Assembly (NCBI GenBank): GCA_009193035.1
Contig: SWDT01000260.1
Span: forward strand, 25,165 to 89,164
Direction: 5' to 3'
DNA from: Halicephalobus mephisto
Taxonomy: Eukaryota > Nematoda > Chromadorea > Rhabditida > Panagrolaimidae
Length of the DNA stretch: 64,000 bases
Part shown: one piece after another, positions 23,482 through 37,000 of the stretch
Layout: each line of letters starts with the position of its first letter
Position numbering within the stretch: position 1 is the stretch's first letter
The notes under the pieces: generated by a model
The model's input: the letters and a program-made list of their open reading frames with translations, nothing else
Told to the model about the DNA's origin: nothing
The model's database searches: none
Translations under genes and position numbers: made by a program

Positions 23482-26400
23482 TGCGCCAAAACTTAGAGGA
23501 AAAAGAGCTAATAATATACAGATGAAATGTTATGTACATGTATCACATTAATACCTGAAAAATCAAATTAAAGGGTCGAAAATCTGGTAACAATCACGAA
23601 TAAGAATACTGGGGGTTCTCAAGCAGGAGGAATATATGGAATGTTATTTTTGGGGTACAAGAATTCCTCTCTCATCGAACCTCAAACGAGAATGAAGAAT
23701 GCCATGGCATGACGGCAGGACTTTCGGCGCGCTCAGTCTACTGGAAGCAAGATAGAGAAGCCCCCGACTCTCAGACATTTCTGGAGGGCGGGCAGTCTCA
23801 GAAGAGTCGACGTGTCAGCAGAATATCGTCGTTCTCCCCGTTTTTCATAAGTGATTTGCCGTTACTAGTCTTTAAAAAGCAAAAAATACCGAAAATTGAT
23901 ATAATTCCATCTTTGAAAAATCTGGATGAGACATTTACATAAAATTCTAAATTTGACATTTAGAGAATGTTTGTCCAAAACATTTGGTAACAAAAACCCA
24001 CTATTGGTCTGATGGTGTGGGAGCCAAACTGAAAACAAGCCTGAGGAAATGAAAAAAAATCTACTTTTCGGTAGTCGGGTTTTTTGCACATGCTCAACCC
24101 TCTCGTCACTAAATCGATGGCTTTTGTTTGTGTTGCTTCTGGGCCAGAAATTTGACTCATTTTTACAAGAACAACTTTATGTCAATAGAAAAACAAAAGA
24201 AAATAGTCCATTTTACTATTTTAAATACCTTTAGGAATCCTTCGAGAGCCAAAAGCATTTCGTTGGTTTAAATTTATAAAAATAAGTCTTCCGAAAAGTG
24301 GCTTGCACGCAATTTTTGGCAAGTAAAAATAAACCATTTTTGAGAGCAAAATAAAGCTACTTCGGGGAATTGATCGAGTTCGATAGTGTTCCATGAAAGA
24401 CGACTACTGAGATAAGGAAATACCAGCCAGCCATCCAAATCAGACAACCAATAGAGAACAGAATTATTTCCTTTAGTTTGATAGATGGTCTGCTTTTTGA
24501 GGAACGATGGACAACACCATTGTTTTGTTCCCGAAATACCACAAAATGAGAGAAATACCGCTTTTGATCAAAGGTTGTTTAGTCAGTGGTAAAAATAAAC
24601 TATGAACGTTATTTTGAAATAGGAAAATGAAATCGAATGATCCAACATCGATAACACGGAGGCTGGTCGGTCGTCGACAACGCAGGAACACGCATATTTG
24701 AGTTTTTCACCTTCCATTTTTGCCTAGCAAAATAAAAATACCGGTTTTAATAGAAGAGAAGGAGTTTTGATTCAGTTTCTGGCATGTTTAAAAGCGTTTC
24801 GCGCTGAAGAAATCGAAAAGAAAACTGAGCGGGACAATCAGCTTCCCGAGGCCGAGCTCTCGCGCAACGTGACCCATCCGGACATGTGCATGCATAACTG
24901 TCGAATCCCCTTTGAAATAAGAGAAAAAACCAGAGCGGTTGGTAGGCCAAGGAAGGGTGTCGTCGATTGTGTATAGGAAAAACACAGGAAAAAAACGAAT
25001 GTGAAAAGACAAGGACGTCAGAGTACCATAGAATGCGCAATCTCTAGGTGGTCGTGCAGGAAACTTTCTATTTGTTGTTGAGGCAATCACGACTCGTCTT
25101 TCGTAGAGGTAAATGTGGATGGTTCAAGAGAAAGAAGCAAAGAAAAATAAAATAGAATGATGGAAATGAAAACGTTTGGAATCTAGACAGCTATATTGTC
25201 AACAAAACCACGCAAACGAACACGAAAGGTAAGTTTGGAAACACGGTTAATTTACTACTCGATGGAAAGACTGTCAACTTGCTTTACAAACATCTACGTA
25301 AGTCCGAACGAATGAGAATTTTGAATAAAATTTCCCGATCAACGGATGTGCCAAGGCCAAAAACGGAACTAGCCCAAACTTTCGAGATTGCAAATGGCAG
25401 GATGTCGAGGACTGCCTGCGGCGCTCGAAATCGGCCGTTTCTCTCAGTGTCCTGGTCCCTCCCCTGGCGATTATGTAGATAGACCTTCCTCATCCGGACT
25501 TGGCCAACGAAAAATGAGTAGAAATTTTCAAATGTGGTCTCGGCACTTTTTTCAATACCGAAATCCGCAAATATTTGTTTGCATTTTCCAAACTAATGTG
25601 GGAGAAAAAATGACAAAAGTATGCTTTTTCAAGACCGACATTGCTTGAGTCCCAAATAAGTGAGAAAACGAGTTGAATTAAAAAAGATCCCTGCAAACTC
25701 GAACAAAAACAAATTATTTTCGTTCGAAGTATAGAGAAGTGCATTTCAGAAAATTGCCATATTTAGAAGGAATAGATATCTAATTTCTAAAGAAAGTGGA
25801 ACATTGACAATACAAGATTTTTAAAAGACGAATATATGGTTTCCCTAAGTCAATACGTCGATAGATTCGATTCCCTTCAACGTTTTTCAAAGGGAAAAAA
25901 CAGAAATACTAATGGGAAAACCAATGTACTTTGGTATATAAACGCTTATTTCATTGATATTGGCGTCCGCTGATCGATTCTGTCAAATAACTAATCTGTC
26001 AAACAAAAATTGATTGAATACAGATTTGCAAAGCTAGTTTACTGACAATATACGAAATCGTTGAAAACATTTGTTCCCGGTAAATTTTCCGTCAGAACTG
26101 AAACAAAATGCCGGGGAGATTTGAAGAGCTTAAACACAAGCCGCAGATCAATTTTGAAGCCGGGAAAATAAGAAATCAATCTTTGACTTTTATAAAAAAT
26201 ATGAAAACTGATTTGTCCCACCAAGCGGAGCTCGATTTAAAGATTGATCTCCCAGTCAGCTGATTATTGGCTTTAGATGTTAAAAAACGCCCGACTGAGA
26301 GTTGAAAGGAATTAAATGAAACATAATGGAAGATGTCAGGTACGCACTTTGCAATTTTGAAACAAGTCCTGCGGTTAATCGAAACGTAATGACTTAGAGA

Positions 26401-27513
26401 AATCGTTTCTATCAATAACGTAATAGCGAAAAATATTGTTGTATAAGAATGGCTTTGGCATAAGTAATGCGTAGGCTAACAGCAGCTTCCCATCTTTTCG
26501 TAGCTATTTTGGACGGCAAAAAACGGACACTTGAAAGACAGATTCAGCACCTAGAGAGGTGTGCTGTCTTATCGCATCAACAGAAAGCAATGTAACCAAG
26601 AATTAACTCTAAAGGAAATCGCAAACCACTAAAAAGCACATAAATATAGTTTAAAGTTAAAACGAAAGAAGAATTAATTCACGGATAAATTTAACGGAAT
26701 CGACAATATATTATCTAGGGCTGAACAAAGAGCTCGTTAGAAGTAGTCAATAAATGATACAGCCCACGAATTATCAGGGTAACTTTGCTTAGGGTATAAA
26801 AAACAAGTCATCTCAGTTTTGCAAAACAGCCAAGAGCGAAAGGAGGCAAAAACGCTGTTTGTCACCATGCCGCTCTTGGTGACTGACTTGCCTTCGCTTC
26901 CCAAAGACCAAGAGACAAGAAAGTTAACATCAGAGTCCGACAGACTTTTTTCCAAGACAGAAAAGACGGGGCTCAATCGAAACGCGAATGGCAAACTTAT
27001 TCCTGGAGCAAAATAGCGTTTCTATACTATTACTGAACTCGCGAAAGACTAAAGTAGTTTCAAAAAGCCTGTTTGTAAAATAAAAGCATTCTAACGACAA
27101 TTATATGAAACTTACACGTACGTAGGTCGAAGATTAGAATCCATAAAATGAGGGGAATTCCAGGCATTTAGTTATATATAGAACGTAGCCTGTTTTTCGT
27201 GGTAAGATCCCCAAATTGGCGCTCAAGAACGAAGGGCATCGCAGCCATTTTTGACCAAACCCAATTCGATCAAATTGCGTCACTTTTTACCTTTGCTTTT
27301 CTGTGGCGCAACATTTCTAATCCTTTTTGTCCTTATTCAATTGTGTTCAGATTTATTTACGTGTCGTTCCATAAACATTTTTGATACAAAACATACTCTA
27401 TATTAAAACTCTAGCCATTCTTTCTGAATTCAATATCACAGTTGATCAGAGAATAATCACGGGATATTAAAAACAATATGTATATTGATTTATCTCGTTA
27501 TGTAGAGCCTTTT
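23482..27513. other. Long intergenic region between Musashi and TBP
   Basis: About 4.0 kb upstream of Musashi and downstream of TBP, both on the minus strand. Open frames here are short, overlap on both strands and show no family features, including the GC-richer patches at about 24820-24960 and 25350-25500. Those patches contrast with the AT-rich surroundings and could be promoter or non-coding first-exon sequence of Musashi. No RNA gene was recognised. Confidence 0.45.
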
Positions 27514-28631
27514 CTATTTTTTGAATCCTTTCAGAATAGGATAAATCTGATTAAAAGCATCGTCGATATCCTTCTTGTATTTCGCCCCCGTAATAACCAC
27601 TTTCCCGCTGACGAATATCAGCAACACGACACGCGGCTGAACCATCCGATAGATTAAACCCGGGAAGAGTTCAGGTTCGTAGGCACTGAATTGGGAGTGG
27701 GTAACGCACAGACCCTCCAGTTGAATCGGGAATTTTACATCGCATGAACCGACCATATTTTGAATCTACAACCACTCATGTACTCGGAAGCAATAATGAT
27801 CAAGTACTTACCTTGAACTCTGTAAACTTCGCTTTGAACCCAAGTTTTTGTACAATCCGAGCATATTTCCTGGCTGCCAATCTACTGGCATCTTCTGATT
27901 TCGCACCGGTACACACCATTTTTCCGGAAGAAAATATTAGAGCAGTTGTCCTAGGCTCTCTGATTCTCATTATCACAGCTGCAAAACGTTTGGGATTATA
28001 TTCAGCATTCCTTGCATGAAGAGCAATTTTTTTCAAGTCAAGTTGTACTCCGAGGTTCACTGTAGATACAATATTTTGTAAAGTTGGGGAAGGGACATCA
28101 GCTGCGGGGATCACAGACCTCGGGGTTGCTGGCATGGCTGTTGGAATGTTTGATGGAGGAGCGTTGAAATTGCTTTCAGCGTTGTTACCGGCAAGTGGAG
28201 TCATAGGAATGGCTAGACTACTTACAGAAGCTGGATCTATATATGCACCAGGGATATTGGGTATATTCATGACGCTCCCCGGCCCCCTATCATTGTAGTT
28301 GCTAATAATTGACCCAGGACCGTTTTGACTATTCAGAATGGAAGCTGCAGAGGAAATTTCATATATCGATTTTATTGTTTCCAAACATACCTGGCCCGTT
28401 TCCGTGTGTATCTATGTTTCTTGATATTATTGAGGCAGGTCCGTTATGTCCGAACATTGATGCAGGGGCGAATACGGACCCAGGACCGCCGATGAGGGAG
28501 TTAGGTCCCCCGATGAACGAGGAGCCGGGTCCGAGCACCGACCCCGGACCATGATGGACAGCCGGAGTGTGCCCCAACAAGGAGCTCATCATCGAGCTCG
28601 GCTGAGCGGGGCTTGCTCCATAAGATTCCAT
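27514..28631 (-). CDS. tbp-1: TATA-box-binding protein (TBP)
   Basis: General transcription factor of TFIID/TFIIIB that bends TATA DNA. The C-terminal saddle is complete: the first repeat runs [13 protein letters not shown]...[50 protein letters not shown] (shown only in part here), and the second runs [18 protein letters not shown]...FPGLIYRM...[19 protein letters not shown]. Introns fall at about 28390-28344 and 27806-27760. The N-terminal region is unusual: instead of poly-Gln it is built from loose Gly-Pro-Gly-Ser units ([39 protein letters not shown]). The ATG at 28631 is the first in frame. The gene is divergent from RPN6, 717 bases away. The last exon ends with GFKK and TAG. Confidence 0.96.
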
Positions 28632-29348
28632 CTAAAGATCTCGATATAGAAATCCGAAACATCCGACCGCGTGTTGGCATAAATATGGACCACAAACGCC
28701 GTAGCACCATATTGTTTTATCAGTAACCTTCTGATTGAGACAAACTAAGTAAACATGACGAATAAAATTACGTTTACATTTATAGATCCACTGACTTTCG
28801 ATATGGATTTCTTTTGTATACTTGAGACCATTCCAGACTGCATGCAAAAATGCATAGCGAGTTGTATTTTTTCGTTCCGAGACACTATTTTCATTCCCTT
28901 GAGTCCTCTGCGTGCGACTTATTTTCTTTCTCATCAAAATGACGAGAAATTGTTGTCTGGAGTTTACTTATATGTCCTCTGTCATATAAACACCCGTAGT
29001 TTTAATCAATAGGCTTTGTCATCCTTGAGATTGCCGCGCGAGAATTATTTGTTTGTCCATTTTTTTTCCGATCGATAGGATGCATGAACATTTTTTAATT
29101 GCTTTCCTTATATCCCTTGATCTGTCAAAATGATTAATTTTAGTGATTCTAAGTTGCTTGTGACCTCTTTGTTAAGCGCGTTCATCCGGTAGTTAGCTTT
29201 TTGATGAACTGACAACTGTGCGTCTCCGTTGGCGCGTTTTGTCATCATCCCGTCCGTCGTTTTACCTTACCTCAAGATTTGTCATCAAATATCGTTTATC
29301 CATGAATTGTCAGTACTTTTTATCTTTCCTTTCCAGGTATCTTCAGAC
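28632..29348. other. Shared divergent promoter of TBP and RPN6
   Basis: 717 bases separate the two start codons. The region is non-coding. RPN6 has an acceptor (CTTTCCAG, ending 29337) 11 bases before its ATG, suggesting trans-splicing or a 5' UTR intron. Three TTTGTCATC motifs are listed separately. Confidence 0.6.
29015..29286 (+). promoter_or_regulatory. Three TTTGTCATC sites (SKN-1/NRF-type) upstream of RPN6
   Basis: TTTGTCATC occurs at 29015-29023, 29238-29246 and 29278-29286, all in the same orientation and all within 335 bases of the RPN6 start codon. Each matches the WWTRTCAT consensus of nematode SKN-1, which is known in Caenorhabditis to activate proteasome genes after proteasome inhibition. 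The motif copies are observed directly; regulation by a SKN-1 orthologue is inferred. Confidence 0.55.
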
Positions 29349-30696
29349 ATGTCTGGTGGAACGCTTATGGAGCAAGTTTCTTCCTCCCATCTCGCTTCTG
29401 AGACGAACATTGCTGGTCTATTGGAATATGGTGAGTTATAGTCTTCTAGGAGAGGTTTTAGTTGGCTTTTCAGTCCATTCTCCACTTTCCGACAATGAAG
29501 ATGATATAAAGAAACGTGAAGAGTCCTTGTTGGAACTCGGAAAGATGTTGGCAGACACGAATCAACCCGAACAACTACGCGCTGTCATCCAGGATGCCCG
29601 GCCATTCTTCATTTCCATTGGTACTGCTAAAGCAGTCAAGATCATTCGCAGCTTAGTCGAACTTTGTTTGAGAATTCCCGGCGGTGATGGCGACGTTAAG
29701 GTTAACTTATGCAATGAGTGCATCCAATGGGCAGAAGGACAAAATCGGGTTTATCTCCGTCAGATTCTCCAGGCTCGACTTATTCGTCTCTACAATGACC
29801 TCGGACGTCACCCACAGGCTACTGCATTGGCTGCAGAATTGATTCGCGAACTGAAGCGTCTTGACGACAAGGATCTCATTGTCGAAGTCCAGTTGGAGAA
29901 CAGCAAAGCGTGCTACAACTTGTCTTCTCACAGTAAGGCTCGTGCTGCCCTTGTTTCTGCTCGGACGACCGCGAACTCGATGTACATCCCTCCTCGTATG
30001 CAGGCTGCTTTGGACATGCAATCGGGAATTCTTCATGCCGGTGATGATCGTGATTTCAAAACTGCGTTTTCCTATTTCTTTGAAGCTTTTGAAGGTTTTG
30101 ATTCCGTTGGTGACCAGGAGGAAGCTCTTCGCTCACTCAAGTACATGCTCTTGTGCCAGGTTATGCTTGGAAATTATGACGAGGTCAAAAGTTTACTGAT
30201 GCACAAAACAGCCATGAAGTACACTTCTACTGAACTCGACGCCATGGTAGCCATTTCAGAGGCTGCGAAGAAGCGGTCCATGGCTGACTTCAACGCTGCT
30301 TTCGGAAGATATCGGGAAGAACTTCAATGTGACTCTGTTATTCGCAAACACTTTAATTCTCTGAGTGCTACTATGCTGGAGAAGGACTTGTGCCGTCTAG
30401 TCGAACCCTACTCCCAAGTTCAAATTGCTCACATTGCAAAGACGATCGGAATGGATATTGACAAGGTTGAACGCAAGCTTTCGCAGATGATTTTGGATAA
30501 GAAATTTTCGGGTATGATTATAGGTGAAGATGTATATGACGATTGGTTTTCAGGTTGCCTTCATCAAGGGGATGGTCTTTTGGTTGTGTTCGAAGTTCCT
30601 GGTCCTGACCGCACTTATGAACTTGGTGTTGAGACCATTCATGCTATGAGTGAAGTGCTTGATGCTCTTTATGCTCGTGCTCGTGCTATCCGTTAA
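29349..30696 (+). CDS. rpn-6: 26S proteasome non-ATPase subunit RPN6 (PSMD11)
   Basis: Lid subunit that clamps the lid to the 20S core and base. Exon 1 is 29349-29430 (MSGGTLMEQ...), followed by a 42-base intron, and exon 2 runs from about 29473 to TAA at 30696, giving about 420 residues. TPR-like helical repeats are followed by a PCI domain. Recognisable blocks include IRSLVELCLRIPG, GRHPQATALAAELIRELKRLDDK, LENSKACYNLS, AKARAALVSARTTANSMY (split here), DQEEALRSLKYMLLCQVML, and the C-terminal winged helix with PYSQVQIAHIAKTIGM, VERKLSQMILDKKFSG and a final LDALYARARAIR. A poly(A) signal AATAAA lies at 30848-30853. The next gene starts only 340 bases downstream on the same strand. Identification is firm. 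Confidence 0.96.
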
Positions 30697-31035
30697 CGAC
30701 GTTATTTTTCTACAAGAACGCCTCCACTCATCACTATTTTTGACGGTTTCGTGACCTCATCAGCACATTATCGCTTGACACTCAATGATTTGGGGAATCG
30801 ATCTGTTGGTTATGTAATTTACGTTCATGTTAAAATCATGCGTTCAAAATAAATTAAAACGGTGTTCTGTCTGTAGTTTTCCGTGGTAGCTTGTCCACAT
30901 CCAAAGTATCTAGTCCAATTCACGGTGTTTTCCCAATTTTACTCTTTGACGATTTCAGGGATCATTTGTTGTAAACTGAGTGACTACTACAAATCGAGAG
31001 CGAGTAAATTATCTTCTAGATATTCCTTATAGAGG

Positions 31036-34000
31036 ATGGCGGGTTCTACTGGGAGGTCTTACAAGGCGAATTTTCATGCCATTCTTGTCGAACATGGACG
31101 ATCGTTTACCGATTCCGTCGATAAATGTGCTGGGCTGATAATGGCAGCTGCTGAAAACAATCCCGCTGCTATTGATAGTCGATTTGCTGCTGACCTCATT
31201 ATATCGATCATGTCCCATAATCGTCCAGAATTCTCAAGTGATACCTACGACGACAGTTTTTGGCTTCCCGTAAATGATGATGTCCTCGCTGCCCAAATCC
31301 ACCCTACTGTCTTAATGAGGGCATTACTACAAATAGTGAGAGTTCTGCACATGTGAATTGTCCGTAAAACGAGGTAATTTCAGAATCAAGACATCACAAT
31401 GGAGAGAGTGATTGCTCGGTTTAAAGAAACTTCTTCTTTTCTCGTCCGAGATAAGGCTGGAGTTCACTTCGTCTCTAAATGTATAGCATTGCTGACCCCA
31501 AATAACTTCTTTCCTGTGGACCAGATCCTTCGAGCCTGGTTACATGATCAGAATCAAATTGGTCAGCTCTCTTGGATCGGTCAACTCTTACTTAATCCGG
31601 ATATCGTCTGTTTTGGCGACTTGACTCGACGTCCATTGAACATCAGCTGTCTTAAGATCCCCCCGGATGAGAATAACCGAGAAATCCGGAATTGGTTAGC
31701 CTTTGGTTCCGCATTAAAAATGACAGTTTGATATTTTAGGCTCTCGTTGGAGCTCTTGGATACATTTTTAGATCTTGCGGATCGACACGAAAAGTTAGTA
31801 ATCGATATCATTGCAAAGAAACATGATCACCTCATCGGAGGTGAAGTCAGACCTCTGATTCCAGCGACACAATGCCCAGATCTTCTCATTCTTGGGTGTA
31901 TTCAGCTTGTTGTCTGTTTTAAAAACCCAATTTCTATACAAAACAATTGTTTCAGAAGCCTTTGAACGATTTCCGGAAAGCTTTGCTTAGACAGCTGGTG
32001 GTTCAGCTTATGATCAACCAAACAAACGCTGTTCCCGTTCTGAACGTGCTCTGGAATACAGAAACCTTTGGTGGACTCTCTCTGATCCAACGTCTTGTTG
32101 TTGAAGGCCTGGCTCTCTTCTACAAGGTCGGATCTGAGGAGAATGCTCATTTGAGATTGACTAAAATCCTCGAAGTCGCTCATGAGTTGAAGCCAAATGG
32201 ACTAGGCGAGCTCTTCAACGTGACTCAATTCGACTTTACCATTGATTTGGCTTGTCTGGCTGCTAGAAGAGATTTCTTGAAGCTCGACAAATTCCTCGAT
32301 GATAAATTAACGGAGCATTCTGTAAGTCCGTGTGCAGAGAAAAAAGAAAATCTGATATTTTAGGAGGTATTCGCTCAACATCTAGTGCAATATATAAAAC
32401 AACGATATCCGCCTATGCCAGGCCAAGTTGTGTCGTTGAGCAAGGAGACCTTCCAGACCATGTACAATGCTCTTCAGTTACGGGCTTCCTACTCTCCGGC
32501 TATTGATAACGAGCTTCATCGACTTACGATGCATATTCGTCAGACGGTAAACGGAAGTTAAACGTACTTGAGTAACGTACTTAATTTCAGACCAAGTCAG
32601 TTGAGCCTCGTCCACCAATGAGCATGTACGGGAACCAAGCTCCAACCCCTAACCCATTTCTTTACGGAAGAAGTGGTAATGCTTCTCCAGGTAAAACTGA
32701 AGATTAAAATTATGAGAAATATTGAGTATCACTCAACAAGTAGTTTTATATCACAAGATGCGCGAGTCTGCATAACTCCGTCTCTACTTGGCCAAGTGTA
32801 AGCAGATGTACGAACAGACTTCCCATGTCTTATTCGCTGAGAGAGTGCGCGTGTCTGTAGAGTTGCGGACCGACCGTGAGTCGGTCCCGACACGCTTTGC
32901 CCGATTGGCAAGGAGTGAGAGTGCTTGCCGGCAATTCAGCGCGTTCCACTTTTTCGTTATTTGAAACCCAGTGATTTTTTATAACAATGACTGAAGAACA
33001 TAATAATAACCTTATGGGTCTCCCGGTTGGCGGATCGATAATATCCTTTCATTCTATGAACTGAATCTTATTTGTTCATTTGTTCTTTTGATTCCGACGT
33101 CGCGCTCCATTCTCTTGGTGAAAGTTGATTAGCGATCGAGTATTTGTTTTTATGGAAGATTTAGGAAGAAAATCTTGTCGATTAGGGTGTTTGAGAGTGA
33201 CGAATATATGGAAATTTTCAGGACATCTTATTTCAAACGGATCGATGACCACTCCTGTGTTCGGCAATAGTCAACGGCCACTGGGTGCCAGTACCCCGAC
33301 GTATCCATATACTAATAACATGGATATACGGAATCCGATATCAGATATTTATCGAGGCAACATGAATCCAGCTCCTCCGACGGGCTGGGGAAATTCTACG
33401 ACAACTGGATGGTCATCAAGATCAACTCCAGTCCCGGTGAACCCCCCAATGGATTTCCGGCCTTCGTTCGCTCAACCGAGTAGCTCAGCACAAGGTCACA
33501 ATCTAGTCGGTGGTGGGATGAATTTGAGCAGTGGAATGGACAACCAAGGATTAGACCAAGTATTCACCGAGGAGATTCAAGATGAAGCGAATTCGTACTT
33601 CCAGCGGATGTTCACGGACAACAGTCAGCTCCCAGTTTCTGAGTTCATCAAGAAGATGGCGGAATTCCGGAATTCTCCTAACCCAAGAGAACGGGATATT
33701 CTGAACTGCGTGATCAAGAATCTTTTCGACGAGTTTAAATTCTTCAATGAGTATCCTGAATACGAACTCAAGACGACAGCAGAAGTCTATGGAGGGTTTA
33801 TCAACGAAGGCATCGTGCAAAATCTGCAATTCGCGACAGCTGTTCGTCGAGTTATTGAAGCGATCCATAACCCACCAGAGATGCCGTTGTTCACCTTCGG
33901 GATTGTGGCCTTAGAAGCTTGCAAAGGGGTTCTGCATAGATATCCCAAAATTTGCATCATTATCAAGAGCAATGAATCATTCGCACGGTTTCCTGAGCAT

Positions 34001-37000
34001 TTGAAAGAGTACATAAAAGCTGGGTGTGAGAGCAGATTACCCAGTATGGATAACATGACCCAACAAGCCATTGCTCAAGCACAGATAGCGGAAGCAGCTC
34101 AAGGAGCGATGGCGAGGGCAGATTCGGTACGAGTGAGTTCTTAAAAGTAAAACTCAAACCCATATATTAAATCCTGGGAGAAACCGATAATTAACGGTAG
34201 TCGTTACTAACGGAGTCACTTTGTCATAGAAAGTTCAGTTCTGCACGTCACTTAATTGCTAACTGGTGAGGTCGGACGAAAAGTTTAAGCAAGTGGTCTC
34301 TGCAACTTTTGAAAAGTTAACTTTCGGTGAAGTCCTTGAGCAAAGTTAGAAAAACTGATCGGAACCCACTCACGCGAGAGTGGAAGCTAGCGCAGTGATC
34401 ACTTGCTTTCCGCATAAATGCCAGAATTTCGTCAGTTTGCACTTTCCATATAATGCGCTTTTTTTAAATTTTACATCATTTTCGAGAAGAATGCGTATCT
34501 CCATGTTCTTGTTGATTATCTCGAATTATCTGATTTGCGATCGTGAGAACGCGATTTAAAAACTGATAATTCAGTAGCGCTCTGCTTTCAGGATTTGATA
34601 ACCTTGGGTTACTGACCAGATGATTTATGGGAAATGTTGACTAGTGGAATATCTCAGGTCAATTTACAGGGTACATCCATGATGATGGTGTCCAACATGG
34701 ATATCCTCGAGAAGGGTACCGAGGAAGATGGTAAAACCGTCGTCTTGAAAGAAGAAAGTTTGGTGGAAGAAGTCTCGTTCATGTGCAATAATCTGAGTTT
34801 GGCCAACTTGGCATCGAAGGTTCGTTGATATATTGACAGGCGGTACTTAAAGGAGGTATTTCAGGTGGAGGAATTGAGAAAGATCTTGAACAAAAATGAC
34901 GATATTTTCCGTCAGTGGCTAGCGCAGTACCTCGTCATGAAGAGAATTACTTTGGAGCAGAACTTCCATTCGTTGTACAATGCTTTCTTGCTCTCTGTTG
35001 ACGACACTAAACTGAATCAGTTTGTGAAGCAAGAGACACTAAGGAACATCAAGATCCTGTTGAAGAGTGACAAGAGACAAGCAGCATCTAACTTCGGGGA
35101 TCGCCAGCTACTCAAAAATCTCGGACATTGGCTCGGTCTCATCACACTTGCACGTAATCAACCGATTTTCCTTGAAGATCTGAATCTCCGAGATTTGTTG
35201 TTGGAAGCTTTTTACAAAGGTCAACAGGAGCTCCTCTTTGTTATCCCGTTCGTTGTGAAGGTTATCATCTCTGCTAGCAAGAGCATCGTAAGGTTCTGTT
35301 TTTGCTTATGATTCATAGGCGGGATTATAGGTCTTCCAACCTTCTTGTGCTTGGGTGAATCAAATTCTCCAAATATTGGCTGAGATACATCGGCAGTCCG
35401 ACTTGAAGCTGAACCTGAAGTTCGAAATCGAGGTATTATGCAAAGAGCTGCATGTCACTTTGGATTCTCTCGTCGGAGACTCGTCGTTCCTACAGGACAC
35501 TGAGAGGATTACTCACCTCAATCCTCAGCTCTCCGAAGTTGCCATATTGACTAGACCCGAGCTGCAAGGCAATGAGATGGGTGGGGGTCCTTATGACCCA
35601 ACTGGTCGTGCTTCTGCCTTACAGGCTGGAATGTATCCTCAGCAACCTCAGAATGTGGATAGTGATATCGTCCAGAATAGCATGGCGTCTTATTATCAAC
35701 AGGGCAATAATCAGCCTACGCCACCTGCTGCCCACTTCAACTACATCGACATCAATATCTACGACAATATTGAAGGACTGATCGTGATTCCACCGCACTT
35801 GACTCTCAATCAGATGATCCCCAATTTGTCACAACACTTGAGACATGCAATCGCCACTGCTGTGAGGGAGATCATCGCCGGTATCGTGGAGCGCTCAGTG
35901 ACTGTAGCTCTGTCCATGACTTCCGATATCATTCTCAAGGACTTTAACTCGATCAGTAATGAACAGCAAATGCGTCGTGCCTATCTTCAGATGATGCGTT
36001 CTACTACTGCTGCCATCGGGATGATTACGACTCGTGAACCTTTGGCGACGAATATCATTCAATATACTCGACAGATTATGTCTCAGAACACCCAGAATTT
36101 CGCGTCGATTCCCGAAATGCAGAGATTTGTCGAAGAAGTGCTGCAGAATGTAATCGAACACAATTTGGAAATGGCTTCTTGTTACATCGTGAAGACAGCA
36201 TGCGAGAAAGCTACTGCGGAGATCGAGAAGAAGATGGAGGATCACATCATGAGGCGAAAGAACGCAATGGATTTGGAATCGTTCGATGTTCCTCCCGATG
36301 TCCAAGCTGTTATCGATAGGATGCCTGCTGAACTGCTTCCTCGCAATCGGAATTTGACAGATGCCGAGCTGCAGGTCTACGATTACTTCACGTCTCAAAT
36401 GTGCGGGTTCAAGCCGGCTACCATTGAAGATCTCTATGTGGACTTTATCCGATTACGTGGTGAGTCTGCCGTTATGTCTGTCAATGATCTGGAAGGACTG
36501 TCGAAGAACTTGGACACCTGCGTGCAGAACATGATAGATGTGTTCATCAGTCGATATGTTCCCCCACATACTGAATTCCACACCTGTTGTACGAACATCC
36601 GCCAATCTGTCATTGAGTTCCTCCGTCATCTCTCTCAAGAGAATCTGATTTCTCTCGTGGACCGTCTGACAGAGGGCTTCTTGGTCTCTTACGTCATTAC
36701 TCCGGACAGCCGACATCAAGTTGCTTCGAACATGGAGCGGAACATGAATGCCTTTTGCGAGATATTCACGAGTTTGGTTTCGCGAATAATGAGTCATGTG
36801 GAGCATATGGATGTTATTCGCGTCATCACTCGCGTTGCAGTTAGTGGAGTCCGTGATCGGCTTTACTTGAACCCCGATGCTTATGATGTTCTCATAAGAC
36901 ACAGAATGGTCAACTTGGCGATCTTCGATCAACTGTTCTCTCGTTATATCGAGAATGTGGATCCCATTATGGTGAATTTCATCCAGAAACTGCTCAGTTT

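Noticed and set aside
24747..25500. Short open frames in GC-richer patches upstream of Musashi
   Set aside because: Open on both strands at once, no domain features; treated as promoter or non-coding exon sequence.
25860..25885. GATTCGATTCCC string resembling a tRNA B box
   Set aside because: No matching A box or cloverleaf arms at the right distance on either strand.
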